The notes under the pieces were generated by a model. That model was given only the letters and a program-made list of their open reading frames with translations, was not told the DNA's origin and made no database searches. Shown here piece after piece: positions 48,887-61,683 of a stretch of 64,000 nucleotides of DNA; within the stretch, counting starts at the first letter, position 1; every line of letters begins with the position of its first letter. Location: assembly GCA_029204225.1 (NCBI GenBank), contig CM055112.1, positions 28,359,746 to 28,423,745 of the forward strand, in the 5' to 3' direction. The stretch is from Diphasiastrum complanatum. Taxonomy: Eukaryota > Streptophyta > Lycopodiopsida > Lycopodiales > Lycopodiaceae. The translations under genes and the position numbers were made by a program.

Positions 48887-51764
48887 ACTCAATCTGGCCG
48901 ACTCCCAAATATTTCACGTTACCACATGCAAAACCTCTAAGGATGCATTAGATTTGTTATCAAATCTCTATAAGACTCATGATGTAACCACTAGATTACA
49001 TCTTAGAAGGAATTACTCTTAGCATGTCTAATTCCACTGCCATCACTTCTCACATCAACAGCTTCAAGTCTTTATTGGATCAGTTGTCAGTTGTAGGATG
49101 TTCTATTTAAGATGATAATGTTGTAATGACCTTGCTTTCTTCCCTTCCAAAGTCATATGAGCACTTTGTGGTGATGATTTCCACACAACCCGACCTCACT
49201 CTTCAAAAGGTGATTGGTCACCTACTTCAAGGAGAAATACGGAGAAAGACTAGCAGCCTATCCATCAAAGACAAATCAATGGTTCTATACACCAAGAAGA
49301 AAGACTATTCCAAGGGAAAGAATCAAGTGCAGCAGCAACAACAGAAGCCTCACACTCAAGTTGAACATGGTGGATCACTCAAGAAGCTTTTCTACAAATA
49401 TTGCAAGAGAGCCGATCACGACATCAAGGAGTGTCGTATTCGGATCTACAACGAGGCAAACAAACAATAGCAGCAGTAGCAGCCAGACTCCTCCAACGCG
49501 GCGAAATTCAAGAAGCAAGATACACTTGTTAATGGCTTAGAACAACAGCAACGAAGACTATGATAGTTGGTACCTGGACAATGGCGCTACCCAACACATA
49601 ACCTCTCGCAATGAATGGTTTATTGAGTATGCACCTTACAGCAGAGATCAATTCATCCGTTACGTGCAGAACAGATCCAGCACCAAAGTTGTCAACAACA
49701 AAACTCCTCATGAAGTTTGACATGGGCACAAGCCTAGTGTCAGCCATTTAAAAATCTTTGGTAGTATATGTTTTGTTCACATTTCTAAATAGCTTAGAAA
49801 GAAGCTGGATCATAGGACAAATAAATGTATTTTCATTGTTATCTTGATGAACATAAAGTTTATAAAGTTTATGATCCATCCACCAATGTAGTATTTGTCT
49901 CTAGGGATGTAATATTTCAAAAACCTACATACTATGATTTTAAACAGCCATCAATAAATGATGTTATGTCATTTCATCCTATTTTATGTAGCATGGATCT
50001 TCCAACAATGATGGTTTTTTTACAAAATCTACAATTACAACTACAGATGCCGAGCAACTAATATTACCTGTCATCAGACCAGACCAAGCTAGCTCGAACA
50101 GATCTGGAGAAATTCAAGAAAAAATATCATCGCATCCTGGTCAACCAAACATCCGCAGAACCTCACAGACTAAGACAGTTCTTGAGAGGTATACACCTCA
50201 ATCATTATGGACTTCATTAGAAGAACCATAGAGCCATCTTGAAGCAATTAACTCCAAGGATGTTGTGGGCAAGAAGCTATAGAAAGTGAGTACAACTCAC
50301 TTTTGATGAATAAGACCTGGACATTGGTCGACTTCCCCACTCACAAGAGAGTTATCGACAACAAGTGCATCTTCAAGAAGAAGATTTGATGGTTCCATTG
50401 CTAAATGGAAAGCATGGCTGGTGGCTAAAGGATTCACTCAAGTCTAAGGAGTGAATTATCAAGAAATCTTTAGTCATGTCATCAAGATACAATCAATCAG
50501 GACTTTGATTGCGTTAGTAGCCGCAGAAGATCTTGAAATGCACCAAATGGATGTCAAGACATCATTTCTCAATGACAATGTCGAAGATGAGCTGTATACC
50601 TTTCAACCGACGGCCAAGAGCACAAAGTGTGCAAGCTGCACAAAGCAATCTATGATCTGAAACAGGCTGCAAGAACATGGTTCGATAGAATCAACTCTTA
50701 TCTCATTCAATTAGGATTTTCAAACAATTCAGCTAATTGTAATATTTATTCGAAGCATATAGGCATCAATTCAGCTCATGTAGCTCTTTACGTAGATTAT
50801 GCATTTATTTCGTCTAAGGACACTTCTCTGCTGCACACTACTAAGAGTGATCTGTCAAAGGAATTTGACATGACTGATTTAGGATCTATCCATTCTTTGC
50901 TAGGAATTCACATTATTAGAAATAGGTTTCAGAAGAATATCTATCTTAGCCAACAGACATATCTAAAAGACATTTTAGAAAAGTTTCATATGTTTGATTG
51001 CAAACCAATTGATATTCCAATGGATCTAAGTATAGTATTGACTAAACCTACTAGTGCTGATTCTGATAGTGAAGTGCTCAACATAGCGAAGTACCCTTAT
51101 CATTCACTAATAGGATCTTTGATGTATGCAATGTTGTGTACTAGAGCAGATTTAGCATACACTGTTAGCACGTTAAGTCAATACATGTCTAATCCTAGGA
51201 TCTCTCATTGGAAAGCATTAAAGAGAGTGATGAGATATATTCAGGAAAGTCTAAATCACATTTTGTGTTATGATGGAAATGCTATTAATCCACTCGTCCT
51301 GCGAGGGTATTCCAACTCAGATTGGGGAGGAACAGTCTCTACCAGAAAATCTACCTTCGGGTTCTATTTCTATCTGGTAGGGGGATTTCGTGGAACTCAA
51401 AGAAGCAGAAATCAGTTGCACTTTCTTCGACAAAGGCAGAGTACATCGTAACATGCCAAGCTTCAAAAGAAACTGTATGGATTAGGTTATTACTTCATGA
51501 ATTACATCACACGCAGTTCAATGCTACTACCATTCTGTGTGACAACTTGAGTTGTATTTCACTGTCACTAAATTTTAGATTTCATGGCAAATCTAAGCAC
51601 ATAGAAAGCTTTCTCAGGGCAAGTGATCCTTCAATATTGCTCCACAACAGAAATGGCTACAGACATCTTCACCAAAACGCTTCCTAGGATCAAGCATCAG
51701 AAGTTCTTCAACATGCTGAACCTTACGAAGATACCAAGGCACCAACCGTGACCTTAAGGGAGAC
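48887..51764 (+). pseudogene. Copia gag-pol pseudogene with internal deletion
   Basis: Gag (SKDALDLLSNLYKTHDVTTR, then an open block at 49126-49470) has a knuckle whose first Cys is Tyr. The protease reads SWYLDNGATQHIT near 49570, where DSG is DNG. At about 49670 it jumps to the end of integrase (NNKTPHEV...HLKIFGSICFVHI), so the integrase core is deleted. RT follows: DLEMHQMDVKTSFLND, KAIYDLKQAARTWFDRI, and the YVDD box as YVDY. RNase H (WNSKKQKSVALSSTKAEY) is in another frame. A PPT-like AAGGGAGAC directly precedes the 3' LTR. The 5' LTR was not found. Confidence 0.85.
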
Positions 51765-52804
51765 TGTTGGAAATTAAGACCACAGTTGTCTCCTTAGAAT
51801 CACAATTTCAGACAGCCAATTCATTTGAAGAACGTCTACAACGGGCTTCCGAATGATCTCCAGCAAAGGGTAACCAATCATGTCATAATTTCAAGTTCAG
51901 ATGTTAAGTTTAATAACTTGAAGTCATTGAAGACTTGGCCATCTTCAAAGACTTCCACAAACTTGCATTTAGAACAAGTATGTAGAAATACATTACTTTT
52001 TCGACAATCTACAGGAATACACTGTGTGTCGGAACAGTCTGCGGAAATGAACTATGTTTTCCACAGTGTCGTCTTTTTTGTATTTTTCCGAAATGCTAAA
52101 CTAGCATAGCTCAACAGTTTAAACTATTTTCAACAGTTCAAAAGTTTAATTGTTTTCAACACCTTCGGCTTTTTTGCATTTTCTCAAAAAATGCGAAGAC
52201 AGAAAATTCCTGAAGGTCATCTATTTTCATTAGTTAAAAAAGACACATTCGCCTTTTTGAAAGCACCTTCGCCTTTTTAAGAGCACCTTCACCTTTTTTG
52301 CAAAATCTCGAAGAGAGAGAAAAATGCTGAAGGTCGTCTACTTTGAACGAGGGACGTTCCCAGCCACTTCCCAAATTTACGAAGTGAGAGAAAGCCACTT
52401 CTCCTAAAAAGCGAAGTGAGAGAATTTGCGACGCCCTCGTCCACGTCAACATTTCTTATGTGGTGACAGTATACACTATGTATAGTTGTCACAGAAGCCA
52501 TATACTTCCAAGTACAATGACTTACCTAATTAGGTGACAATCATTTATTGCAGTTAATACATGGACGCAATCTATAAATAGATCATCCCAGCACAGATTA
52601 CATGAGACGTTTCGTCCATAAGACGTATTATTTGAGCCTCTCAGTTACGCCGTCATTCTATTTGTAACTGCCATTGTTGTGCTTTAGTGTAATATAGTAG
52701 CAATACGCTTTTTATCTATGTATAATGTAGATGAATGCTTATTGTGATTTGAATGTACTCTATCACTGTTTGATCGCGCTTGTTTACTCACTCTGATCAG
52801 AACA
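51765..52804 (+). repeat. 3' LTR of the Copia pseudogene
   Basis: It begins TGTTGGAAATTAAG right after the PPT. A TATAAATA box lies at about 52573-52580. The right end is estimated at an ACA near 52804. The first ~500 bp match the LTR fragment at 62276-62841. Confidence 0.7.
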
Positions 52805-53047
52805 CGGACGTCTACGACTCCTCAGTTTCTAATTAGACGATAGCTGTCTTTGATGCCTGAGGAACTCGCGATATCATACTACTCTTTCCATCTATTTCAG
52901 AACTAAACTTCTCATTGAATCCATTTTTTAGTAATACCACACACACCATCTCTAATTTCTTCGGTGGACTGTACTCTTGTTTTGAGTATGAATTAGTTTT
53001 TAAGATCATGTTGAGCAATTAAGAACACTTAAAGGAGTGATTGTATT

Positions 53048-54300
53048 TTGCATAAGCTTTCTATTAGATTGTTTTTGCACTTAGCAGCTGATTGTAATGG
53101 GAGAGCTGTTCCGCAATATTCATGCTCTCTTCTCCGTTCGCGTTCTTCCACCTCCCTTGTCCCATCATTAACTGGACTCGACCATTGTGAAACGCCAGAG
53201 TGGGTAGTCCGCTGGAAAAAGCTGAAATACGCTGTCATGGTTAAGTCGCAAAATATGCACACCACTTTCGGTACTGTCTAGCGAAATACCTAGATCCAAA
53301 ATCTGGGAAACACTACTATCCAATGAATAGGACAACACGCGTAATGTATGCACCATGTCTCAATCGACTTGTCCCACCTAAAAGTATAGTATCTAGGGTG
53401 TCTAGGAAACAACCGCACAATCTTAATAGATGTATCCTTAGCAGTTATAGGTTGGACTTTAGCGGACACATGACCTAATCTCAAAGACTAAAATAGGTGT
53501 CTAGAAGTGAGATAACACCAAAAATGAGTTGGACCTCCTATGATGGGGAAAGAGGATCAGTTCCAACCCGCATGTAGTGATGTTTGCCCGTTGAGGCAGA
53601 GAGGACCTCCCTGCTACCACTTTTTCACCCCAAAGCTATATCAATACCTATGCCCGGGAGACATTCTACGTAGAACGCAACATTATGGGGAGTATAGTTA
53701 CTTTGAGGCATATGTGCTCACCGAAGACAGATGTTGGCATCTAATAGAAGCCATTTTTGTAAAGTACGCAGATATAACCCACCTCTTTCTATCAAGAGAA
53801 TTAGCGGTATGATCACCTAGATTGGCCAGTAGTACCAACCGAGACTAGGAACAAGACTTAGGAGGAGAACCGATACACAATATACCCATGTGATTGTACC
53901 GCTACTAGTTCACAGTTAGAGATAAGAATGATTTAGAGGTTAGAAGGGAGAAATTAGGCCTGGCAGGTCTAAAATACCCACAAACCATCTAGGTAGTTGT
54001 ATTTCTAAGGCCCCAAAAAACTCTAAGCAAATGGGGACCTTAATACTCGTGTATGGTCCAAACACCAAAATGGTAGGGATGTGTCCCAATCTCCCTTTAA
54101 GACCTAACATACCATATACCAACACCTCATATTTGATCATTACTATCCTAACTTGGGTTGAAGATACACCATCGTCAAAGAATTATATCCATGTTCGCAA
54201 ACGGTTGGAAGAAATCCTTAGAGCACTAGAGCCCTGCATCTTACCAATGGTGGACCTTGCAAGGACTCAGAATGTCATACTTTTAATACTATTCTAGAAG
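53048..54300 (+). pseudogene. Unidentified decayed coding region
   Basis: Coding-like blocks occur in neighbouring frames: 53048-53280 (ending LDHCETPEWVVRWKKLKY), an open 64-codon block from about 53286 (KYLDPKSGKHYYPMNRTTRV), 53540-53812 (FFTPKLYQYLCPGDILRRTQ) and 54031-54297 (GTLILVYGPNTKMVGMC). They look like pieces of one or more proteins broken by shifts, but I do not recognise the family. The 3' side abuts a Copia fragment. Confidence 0.35.
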
Positions 54301-54714
54301 AACCAGTCTTGATAGTAGTGCCACACCTTTTCTGTTCGAGAGGATGATCTTAGTATTGTACCAAGACCAAGTTGACTGAAACGAAACCTACCCTCTTTCT
54401 ACCATGCTTCTGGAAGCTTGAAAACTTCCATTGGCTGGAGGAGCACAGAGCAATCGAACGAGCCACCAGGGTTGGAAGCAGTTGTCCTCAGTCCCTACCG
54501 TAAGGGCATTGTGGGCCCTTTTCCTTTTATGGCTTTCTAAGGAAATCAACCCCACATCCAAAAAATCCCTAATAGTATTTCTGTAGACTGTGCGACAATG
54601 CGAGTAAAAATTCAGCAACATGTATGGAAACAGATTAACATAGGATTTAGGAGAGTAGAGGAGATAAATCTAACACCGCTACTTAATGTGGATACGTGAA
54701 TGCCTTGATCTTAA

Positions 54715-55400
54715 GACTAAGCAATGCACAAAATTTGTTGTGTGCATTAACGCTTAATGCCTTTGTAAATACATCTGCAACCATATCATGTGTTCGGTAG
54801 TACGTTAAGCTTACCTCTCTGTCGAGAACCTTACTTCTCACATCGTGATATCGAATCTCGATGTGCTTATTCCTAGAGTGAAATCTAGGATTGGTCGATA
54901 AGGCAATGGCACTCTAATTATCACAAAACATAATTGTAGGAGTGTATTGATTCAGACTAATATTAGACAATAAATTTCTCAACCAAATTGCTTCTTTATA
55001 AGATTGAGAAGCAGCAATATACTCTACTTCTATAGATGAAAGAGCAATAGAGGTTTGCTTACGACTGTTCCAAGATATAGGACCATCGTCGAAGAAGAAT
55101 GTAAATCTAGATGTGGACTTACGATTATCTAGATCTCTTCTTCAGCTTGCATATGAATACCCACTCAGCTGATGAAGATTGTCACTATTGACTTCTCCAT
55201 AGCAAATGCACTAGTCCATGGTAGCTCGAATATACCTCATAACTCTCATGAGAGCTTTCCAATGGGTAATTTCAAGATTAGACATGACTTGGCTGACTGA
55301 GCTTGTTGCAAAAGCTATATCAGGTCTTGTGCAGACCATTGCATACATGAGAGATCCAAGTATCGATCGATAAAGATACTCTCTCATTTGCTAGTTAGAA
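54715..55400 (-). pseudogene. Copia RT end and RNase H fragment
   Basis: On the minus strand: GSLMYAMVCTRPDIAFA, VSQVMSNLEITHWKALMRVM, RKSTSRFTFFFDD, ISWNSRKQTSIALSS, FCDN*SAIALSTNPRFHSRN and VADVFTKALS. There are stops where Gln or Trp fit. It is truncated at its 5' side by the LTR-like unit near 55420. Confidence 0.8.
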
Positions 55401-55423
55401 TTAAAGTAGAAGTACTGTGTTAC

Positions 55424-55679
55424 TATATTGTGGCTCCTATCAGTGGATAAAAATCAGTTGGCCTCACCACGAGGCGAGTCGACGGGACACGCGTCCCGTC
55501 AACGACAACCTGGGCCATGCATGGGCTGCCATAATGAAGAACTATATGTACAGTGTATTTGGGTTTTGAGAAATATAGTTGCTACATGAGCTTGGTGTGG
55601 AGAGTGCTTTTTGTCTGTGTTATTGTGTAGCATGATCTGTAATCCTATTTGAAGCAAATTCTAAGTTGGTATCAGAGTC
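55424..55679 (+). repeat. Short LTR and PBS of another retroelement
   Basis: TGGTATCAGAGTC at 55667-55679 matches the initiator-Met PBS. About 230 bp upstream looks like an LTR ending GAAGCA, with an 8-bp-arm palindrome GACGGGAC-ACGC-GTCCCGTC (near 55472). The left end is uncertain. The leader to about 56330 has no gag I can read. Confidence 0.5.
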
Positions 55680-56579
55680 GTACAAGGAGTGTACACAATA
55701 CATCATCGCCATTGAACAGAGCTTTGGGAGAGAAGTCTTCGGAGAGTTCAGGCAAAAAGTGAAGCACTGGTGCACAACTTCTAGCATATAGAGGCTTGCC
55801 AAGCTTGGAACTGTGAGAGGATTCAGAGACAGGACTTGTCAGTTGAATCTAAAAAGTGGAGAGGCGGAATTTTGAAAATTTCGTAAAGAAGTTGCTTGGT
55901 GTTTTTGATTGGTGTGCATTCATTTGAACACCGTTTGACAAACGAATTGAAGCAGTACAGAGGTGAAGGATTGGCCTATCAAAGAGCTATAAACAGCCAG
56001 CCAAGTTCAATATTTCCAAGGAAAACTTTGGCCTAGGATTTGGAAGCACAAAAGCTTGGATTTTGAGCTGTAGGAGACCAATTCTGAAGCAAAAAGCATG
56101 CTGGTGGGTGCCTTGGTGCTAGCATAAGAATTTCCAAAGGCCATGACCACCCGTGAAGAGCTAAAGGAATTGGAATAGATCCAAGGTGGCAGCCATAGCT
56201 GGTGAGAAGAATCTTTTAAGGGAGGAGAGAGGTTGTGGAGGCCGTGAGGAAAGGTCGCGCGCCCTTACCCGAGTGGGTACTCAACATATAAAGGGGTGTA
56301 GTATCTGGAGGGCAGTCCATCAGCGTGCTAGACGAACTGAACCATCAAATTCGACTTCATGACAATCAACGGCCTTGATGAATAGCTCGGGGGCGATCTG
56401 GACCGTAGGATGTGAATGGCCATTGGATTGCCTTAAACCACCAAGAATTTCAATTGAAGGGGCCTGAAGAGCAAAAGGCATTTCAACTTCAGTAAAAATT
56501 TTCAAACTAAACACAATTAGACCAGATATATGCTATGTTGTTGGTATTGTTAGTTAGTTTATGGCAGCATTTTGATGGG

Positions 56580-56815
56580 CTACCACCAAGACCTTCATAG
56601 AATCATTAATCTCTCCAGTCTATCTCACTCTCAACTCTAAATATGTAAAATGCTTGAGTCGAGGTCTCATTGACACTGGCACCACACATTCAGGTATTGT
56701 TTATTGCTTCATTCCTTACCAATCTGACTTTCCTTTATCAGACACCAATCTTGTCCCTTTTGTAATAGTAACGTTGAAAGCCATGCTTGAATGCATTTCC
56801 TCTTATTGAAATATT
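56580..56815 (+). pseudogene. Retroviral-type aspartic protease-like fragment
   Basis: An open stretch of about 75 codons contains RGLIDTGTTHSGI near 56660, resembling the LIDSGATHSFI active site of Ty3-type proteases. Nothing upstream or downstream supports a full pol. Confidence 0.4.
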
Positions 56816-58330
56816 CTTAGAGTGTTAAATTTGCTCATATTAAAAAGACTTTCCTACTTGAAGACAATTCCTTAAATATGGTGGCATATATAATGATGAC
56901 CAATGCTTGGGAAAACTGACAAAGTATGGGAATGGAGTAGACATAATTTCTCAAAAATTGATACCATAAATATTTTATGTAAACATATAGACCTTTCTAT
57001 AAGTAATGGTCTTCAAAAAATTGAAAAGCTTTACATGTTTTTTAAGGATTACTTAAAAGAGGTTTTCCGAGCACTTGTGATGATCCACTTCTGCGGACTT
57101 AATGTAGGACATTTTTGTTTTGGGATTAATATAATGCATGAAACTTGATTATTTTATCTGGAGACAAGTTATGGATCTCAATCCTGAGATGCAATTTTGA
57201 TAACTAGATGCCTTCGTGTGAGAAGTGATTTTTTTTTTGTTGGGCTCAATCCCCTTGCTTTAGACATGATTTGGCATTGTTTTCACTTGATTGTATGTAA
57301 ACTTTTCTAAAATAAACTAGTATCGATATGAAAATTAAAACCAATTTGAAGAATTCTTTCTCAAGATAATGAATTTACAAAGTTCATCAACCAACCATGG
57401 GGTTTATAAAAAAGTAACCAATCAATTTTGTAAGGGGCACACAGCTAATTAGAAGTATTAGTCTCCAATTTAAAAATTTTTAACAAGGAGTTGTTTCCCT
57501 AAGAGGCGAAAGGGCCTTCGGACGAGGGCGGAGGTTGAGGACAAAGGTCCTTTCGAAGATAGAAGGGTCAGTAAGGGACGAAAAGTCCTAGGACACATAC
57601 CTCCTCTTTTATGAAAACAATTTTCATTAACTTTTCTTATAATTTTTTTTAGTACATCTTCCAATTTGTTTTCACCATGCACCTTCATACATTCAAAAGG
57701 GGCATATAAAAAGATTTTGCACACATGGGGACGGATGACTAAGTGTGTTTGCTTTTTGAAAAGAAATGGTTTTAACATGGACATCAAAGTGAAATACTGG
57801 CTGGCACAAAATGATTGGAAAAGAAGGGCCCACTCTTGTGGGTGGTGTTGGTCCATGTACAATCAATGTAAACCGGGCTTTCATGCGTGAAGCATGGACA
57901 TTTGCTCTCTGGTGGCGTATTTTTGGAAGTGCGTGAAATGAAAGCAGAGAGAACTATTCAATGCGCGTATTTAATGAGTTCAGATTGTTCAACGATGCAT
58001 TTCTCGAAGAAAGCGATCTAGCTTTTGAGCTTTTGAGGGATCCCGGAGTAGTCGTAGTTTGATTTCAGACGACTTACCTACCAAGACTTCAAGGAGTCTT
58101 AGGACAGAGACAGAAAGGGCAGGCCCCCCGCAGTATAAGTGCTTAGTCAGTCGCACCAGACAACAGATCACGTTCGGGGTTGTGCATAAAATAATGAAGC
58201 GCATATGAGTTTTTTGTTCTCACTTTCAGATTTCCATATCTGATTGATGGCAGTTGGAAAGAGAGTTTTTTTTTTTTGGGTAATTGGCATTCACATGAAT
58301 TTTAAGCATTTTTGAGATGAATATTATTTT
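56816..58330. other. Intergenic, no recognisable gene
   Basis: Frames at 57470-57862 (minus) and 56903-57148 (plus) have no motif I can support. Confidence 0.35.
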
Positions 58331-58335
58331 ACGTA

Positions 58336-58635
58336 CTATAGGGCCTGAATCGTTTTCCGCTTTGAAAATATTTTATGCTTTGAAAAGTATTGCCCATTAA
58401 CCGGTCGAGGCAGGGCTCTAGAAAACTCCAAATGCAACAGTGTAGACCCAATGTTGTCCACAAACATCCAGTTCAACACTCCAAACCCCACGCGATAGAA
58501 TGCTGCAAATGTTGACACTCCATAACGCTCTACATCCAACGTGCTGACATAATTGATCCCCAAGCAGCTCATGGCCTCTACCACTTGTTGTTCGAGTCCT
58601 AGATTATTTGTGGTAATGGACCTCGCAATGGACAT
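58336..58635 (-). CDS. Hypothetical short frame
   Basis: 99 codons from ATG with no simple-sequence bias (LGINYVSTLDVERYGVST, FYRVGFGVLNWMFV). I see no family match, flanking exon or promoter. It may be an exon scrap or chance. Confidence 0.2.
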   Translation of the reverse strand: MSIARSITTNNLGLEQQVVEAMSCLGINYVSTLDVERYGVSTFAAFYRVGFGVLNWMFVDNIGSTLLHLEFSRALPRPVNGQYFSKHKIFSKRKTIQAL

Positions 58636-59450
58636 TACCTAGTATATATCACCCAATATCAAAATATTTGGTCTTTTTCTTATTATATTAGGTGACTCCA
58701 TAGTGTCAAAATATTTTCTATTTTAGATTCCAACCTTGTAACCATAAAACATGATGTATTTTGTGAAAAAAATCAGCATGATGTCAAATTGAAGTTAAAA
58801 AGAGACATGATGCGCTAGTTCCATGGCATTGTTCTAGAAAGATAACAAATTATAGGAATGGAACCATCATCATCAATCATAAAATTCGATATCATAGTAT
58901 TCCAAGGGTGATGGTCCCAACATTTCACCAAGTGTTGTGCCCAAAATATGATATCCAAGTAGCAATATGAACATATAGGCATGTCAAGATGAAAAGACGA
59001 TGTAAGTGTTGATAAAATGCAACTAAACTTAAGAAGTGATGATTAAGTAAATATAGCTAAATTTCAAACAAGTCCCATATCCATAGAAATTGCAACCCAA
59101 GTACTCGTTAGTTTGATGCACGTGTTAACAAAAGGTGCTTAGATTCAAATCAAATTTGAAACCAGCATGCCAACCGTGATATCAAATTTGATATAAAGAG
59201 ATGGATCTTAGTTTTTCGTAGTTCAATTAATGCATGGGTCGAAACCAACTTTGACCCGCCCAAGTTAAGTTTTGACCTAGGTACTAGGAGAGCCAAAATT
59301 GAAAGGTTAGATGGTCTTTCTAACAATTGATGATAGCTCCCCAAAATATGCTATTATCTAAAGATAGCAAAATATACATGAGGCACATATTCAAGGAAGG
59401 CCAATTGAGAAGAAAGCATTTTATCCAACATATTATATATCATCTATCTT
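58636..59450. other. AT-rich intergenic stretch
   Basis: No gene, RNA or repeat recognised. Confidence 0.35.
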
Positions 59451-59457
59451 AGTGAGA

Positions 59458-59675
59458 TGGGTTGGGTAGAGTGGTTAATAGTAGCCAGGAAGGCACATGC
59501 TAGTTGTTAATAGTAGCCATGAAGGCACATGCTCAAATCCCACCTATTTGAGAATTCGGGGCATTGTGCTCCGAACTCTAGGGGACTTGGCTTGGCCTTA
59601 TTTGTAAACATTGTATATAAGCACCTATTGATATCCTTAATTGTACTAAGTAGCTCACATTTCAAATAAAAAAAT
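59458..59675 (+). mobile_element. tRNA-derived SINE-like unit
   Basis: TGGGTAGAGTGGTTAA (about 59461) fits a pol III A box. GCTCAAATCCC (about 59540) fits a B box. The head contains a ~35-bp duplication (GTTAATAGTAGCCA.GAAGGCACATGCT twice), which widens box spacing. A unique body and an A-rich tail (TAAAAAAATTAAG) follow. TSDs were not identified. Confidence 0.45.
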
Positions 59676-59739
59676 TAAGATATCAAAATATTTTTCAAAG
59701 AATTAGAACAATCTAAACGTATCTTTTCAATGAAGCCCA

Positions 59740-61683
59740 TTTTTTGCTAGTCCTCTATCATGGTGACATACCGGGACGACATGAAGGCCGCCCTATAGTA
59801 AAGCCGAGCCATCATTTCATGGTCTTCTTCAAACTGGAGGGCCACGTTGGGATTGATCCTTATTGGATCCAAGCCGCGATCCCAAAAACATTCTTGATGC
59901 ATCAAAAAGGCCATAGATTGGCAATACTCGGCGCTTTCTCGTACACACAGATTAGCGTTGGTCTTATACTTGTGCCCAAAATCTAACAATTGTAATCTTA
60001 GGTTGTCCAAGTAGATATTTCTTGAGATTCCTGGAATCACCGTCCAGTTTACCATTTCGACCCGTGATTACTCTGCTGGCCAGGGATTTCTTCGTTTGAG
60101 CGGCATATAAAAAGGATCAATTCTCTTCCATGCCGGCGCCCTCTGGTATTCTTGCAAACGCCTGCCATCCCTTAGGATTTTGTTCCGCCACTCAGGTTGT
60201 GGTTGCAGTTTAGCTATGATCTCGGCCCTACTGGACTACCGACTTTGATCAATTTCTTCTTGGCCGCCCCTCCTATTGTGTAAATACTTCCTTTCGAACC
60301 TTTCGGATTCTTTGGTATCCGCCATATTACTCCTGGGCCTGGTAGGTGAGGCTGCCCTACGTTGCTGTGGTGGCCTTGCCAAGTAGTCATCCAGGGCCTT
60401 AGTGCCCGTATTGCTTTCTTTGGCTCGCTCGCTTGTGGATGGCTCAACTGCGCCCGTATTTGGCCTGGGCAAGAATCTTCTAGTTTCTGACGGATCTGCC
60501 AGGAAGTCATCATCACCACCAATGTCAGTGGAGAGTCAGGGATGGAGTGATCAGGGGAGAGAGGCACATGAATGACAGGTTTAGAAGGAGGCGGGTTTAA
60601 CAAGTTGTACGTCGCACTGGGGGAGCTCAACTATTGTAGAAACTCGTTCCGTCAGGCTTTGTATGTAGCAGCTGGACCTTTAGATGGGCCCAATAATTTG
60701 CTAGGAGGTGGTGGAGAGGGGGAGGGTGAAGAGACAGGGTAGGTGGGAATGAATGTTTCAGAAAAGTTAAATGCAGAATAAGAAGAGGGTACAAAGGTAG
60801 GAGGGGGAGGGAAAAAGCGTTTTCCTTGCCACCCGATCTCAAACTACCACCTAATGGTTGGGTTCGCCTTATTATAAGCTCCATCATCTCCATCATCGTT
60901 CCGTGGTTTTTTCATAGAAGCACCTGCTTGGGCCTTGCACGCCATGTCCCACAGTTGGTTCACCTTGTCCAAGACTTGCTGCAGGGCCTTTGTTATTTCT
61001 TCGAGTTGCTTCTAGGACTCAAGGATGATCTTTTCCTGTTTGGCCACAACATTTTCAAGATTCTTTTTCTCGGCTTCTCATTCCTGAATTAGCCACACAT
61101 ACTTTTCCATCCGGATGGCTGTGGCCTGTGGGGCCTGGAACTGTACATCCTTAGGCTTAACCAAAGGGGCATCAACTGTCATTGCACCTGACGATCTATC
61201 TCGCGCTTGGTCGATCTGGGCCATCTGGTGCTTCAGTTGTTGTTGGACCTCTTTCAATTTTATCTTCTGCCCGGCCATCACGGATCTTATTTCTTACGCC
61301 TCTTTCTCCTTTTCTTTGGCCAACTTTTGTTGATGTGCGATCTCTTGGTTCTGCTACTGGGCCTTATTTTCGAGCACGTGGTGTTGGCTTACCAACCAAT
61401 GCATATGGTAGCTCATTTCGGATAGGCTGGTCATTGAGCGCTTAGCTACTTCACAGAGATTTTTAGGGTCGGTGTTGGTTGGGTATTGATCGGGGGTATG
61501 AGTTGGTGATGTTAGTCCAAAGAATAGACGTTGTGGAGGGAATGAGGGTGGGAGTGGAGGGAGTGGAGGGAGTGGAGAGACAATGTTAGTAGAAATAGTG
61601 GTGGCAGTGGTGGTGGTTACTGGAGGGGTCAAACTTCCTCCTGACTGATCCGCTTCCTTGGTTTCATCATCATTGAATTTCAT
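59740..61683 (-). pseudogene. Decayed coiled-coil protein, family copy 3
   Basis: From 61683: an N-terminal Pro/Thr-rich block, a coiled coil (KIKLKEVQQQLKHQMAQIDQ near 61270, more heptads to about 60960), another Pro/Ser-rich region with a basic patch (60630-60214), and the C-terminal domain with QPEW (60199-60188) and YYRAA (59800-59786). Stops in the reading are TAG or TAA where Gln fits. The C-terminal domain matches the copy at 1979-4690. Its own N-terminal helical domain is absent, replaced at 61683 by a Copia RNase H fragment. Function unknown. Confidence 0.5.

Noticed and set aside
54388..54621. Minus-strand frame of 77 codons
   Set aside because: No motif, no neighbour context, and it overlaps other equally weak frames.
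57470..57862. Minus-strand frame of 130 codons
   Set aside because: Composition and context do not support coding and no conserved motif is visible.
59458..59550. Functional tRNA gene
   Set aside because: A and B boxes are present, but no cloverleaf can be drawn through the duplicated head.
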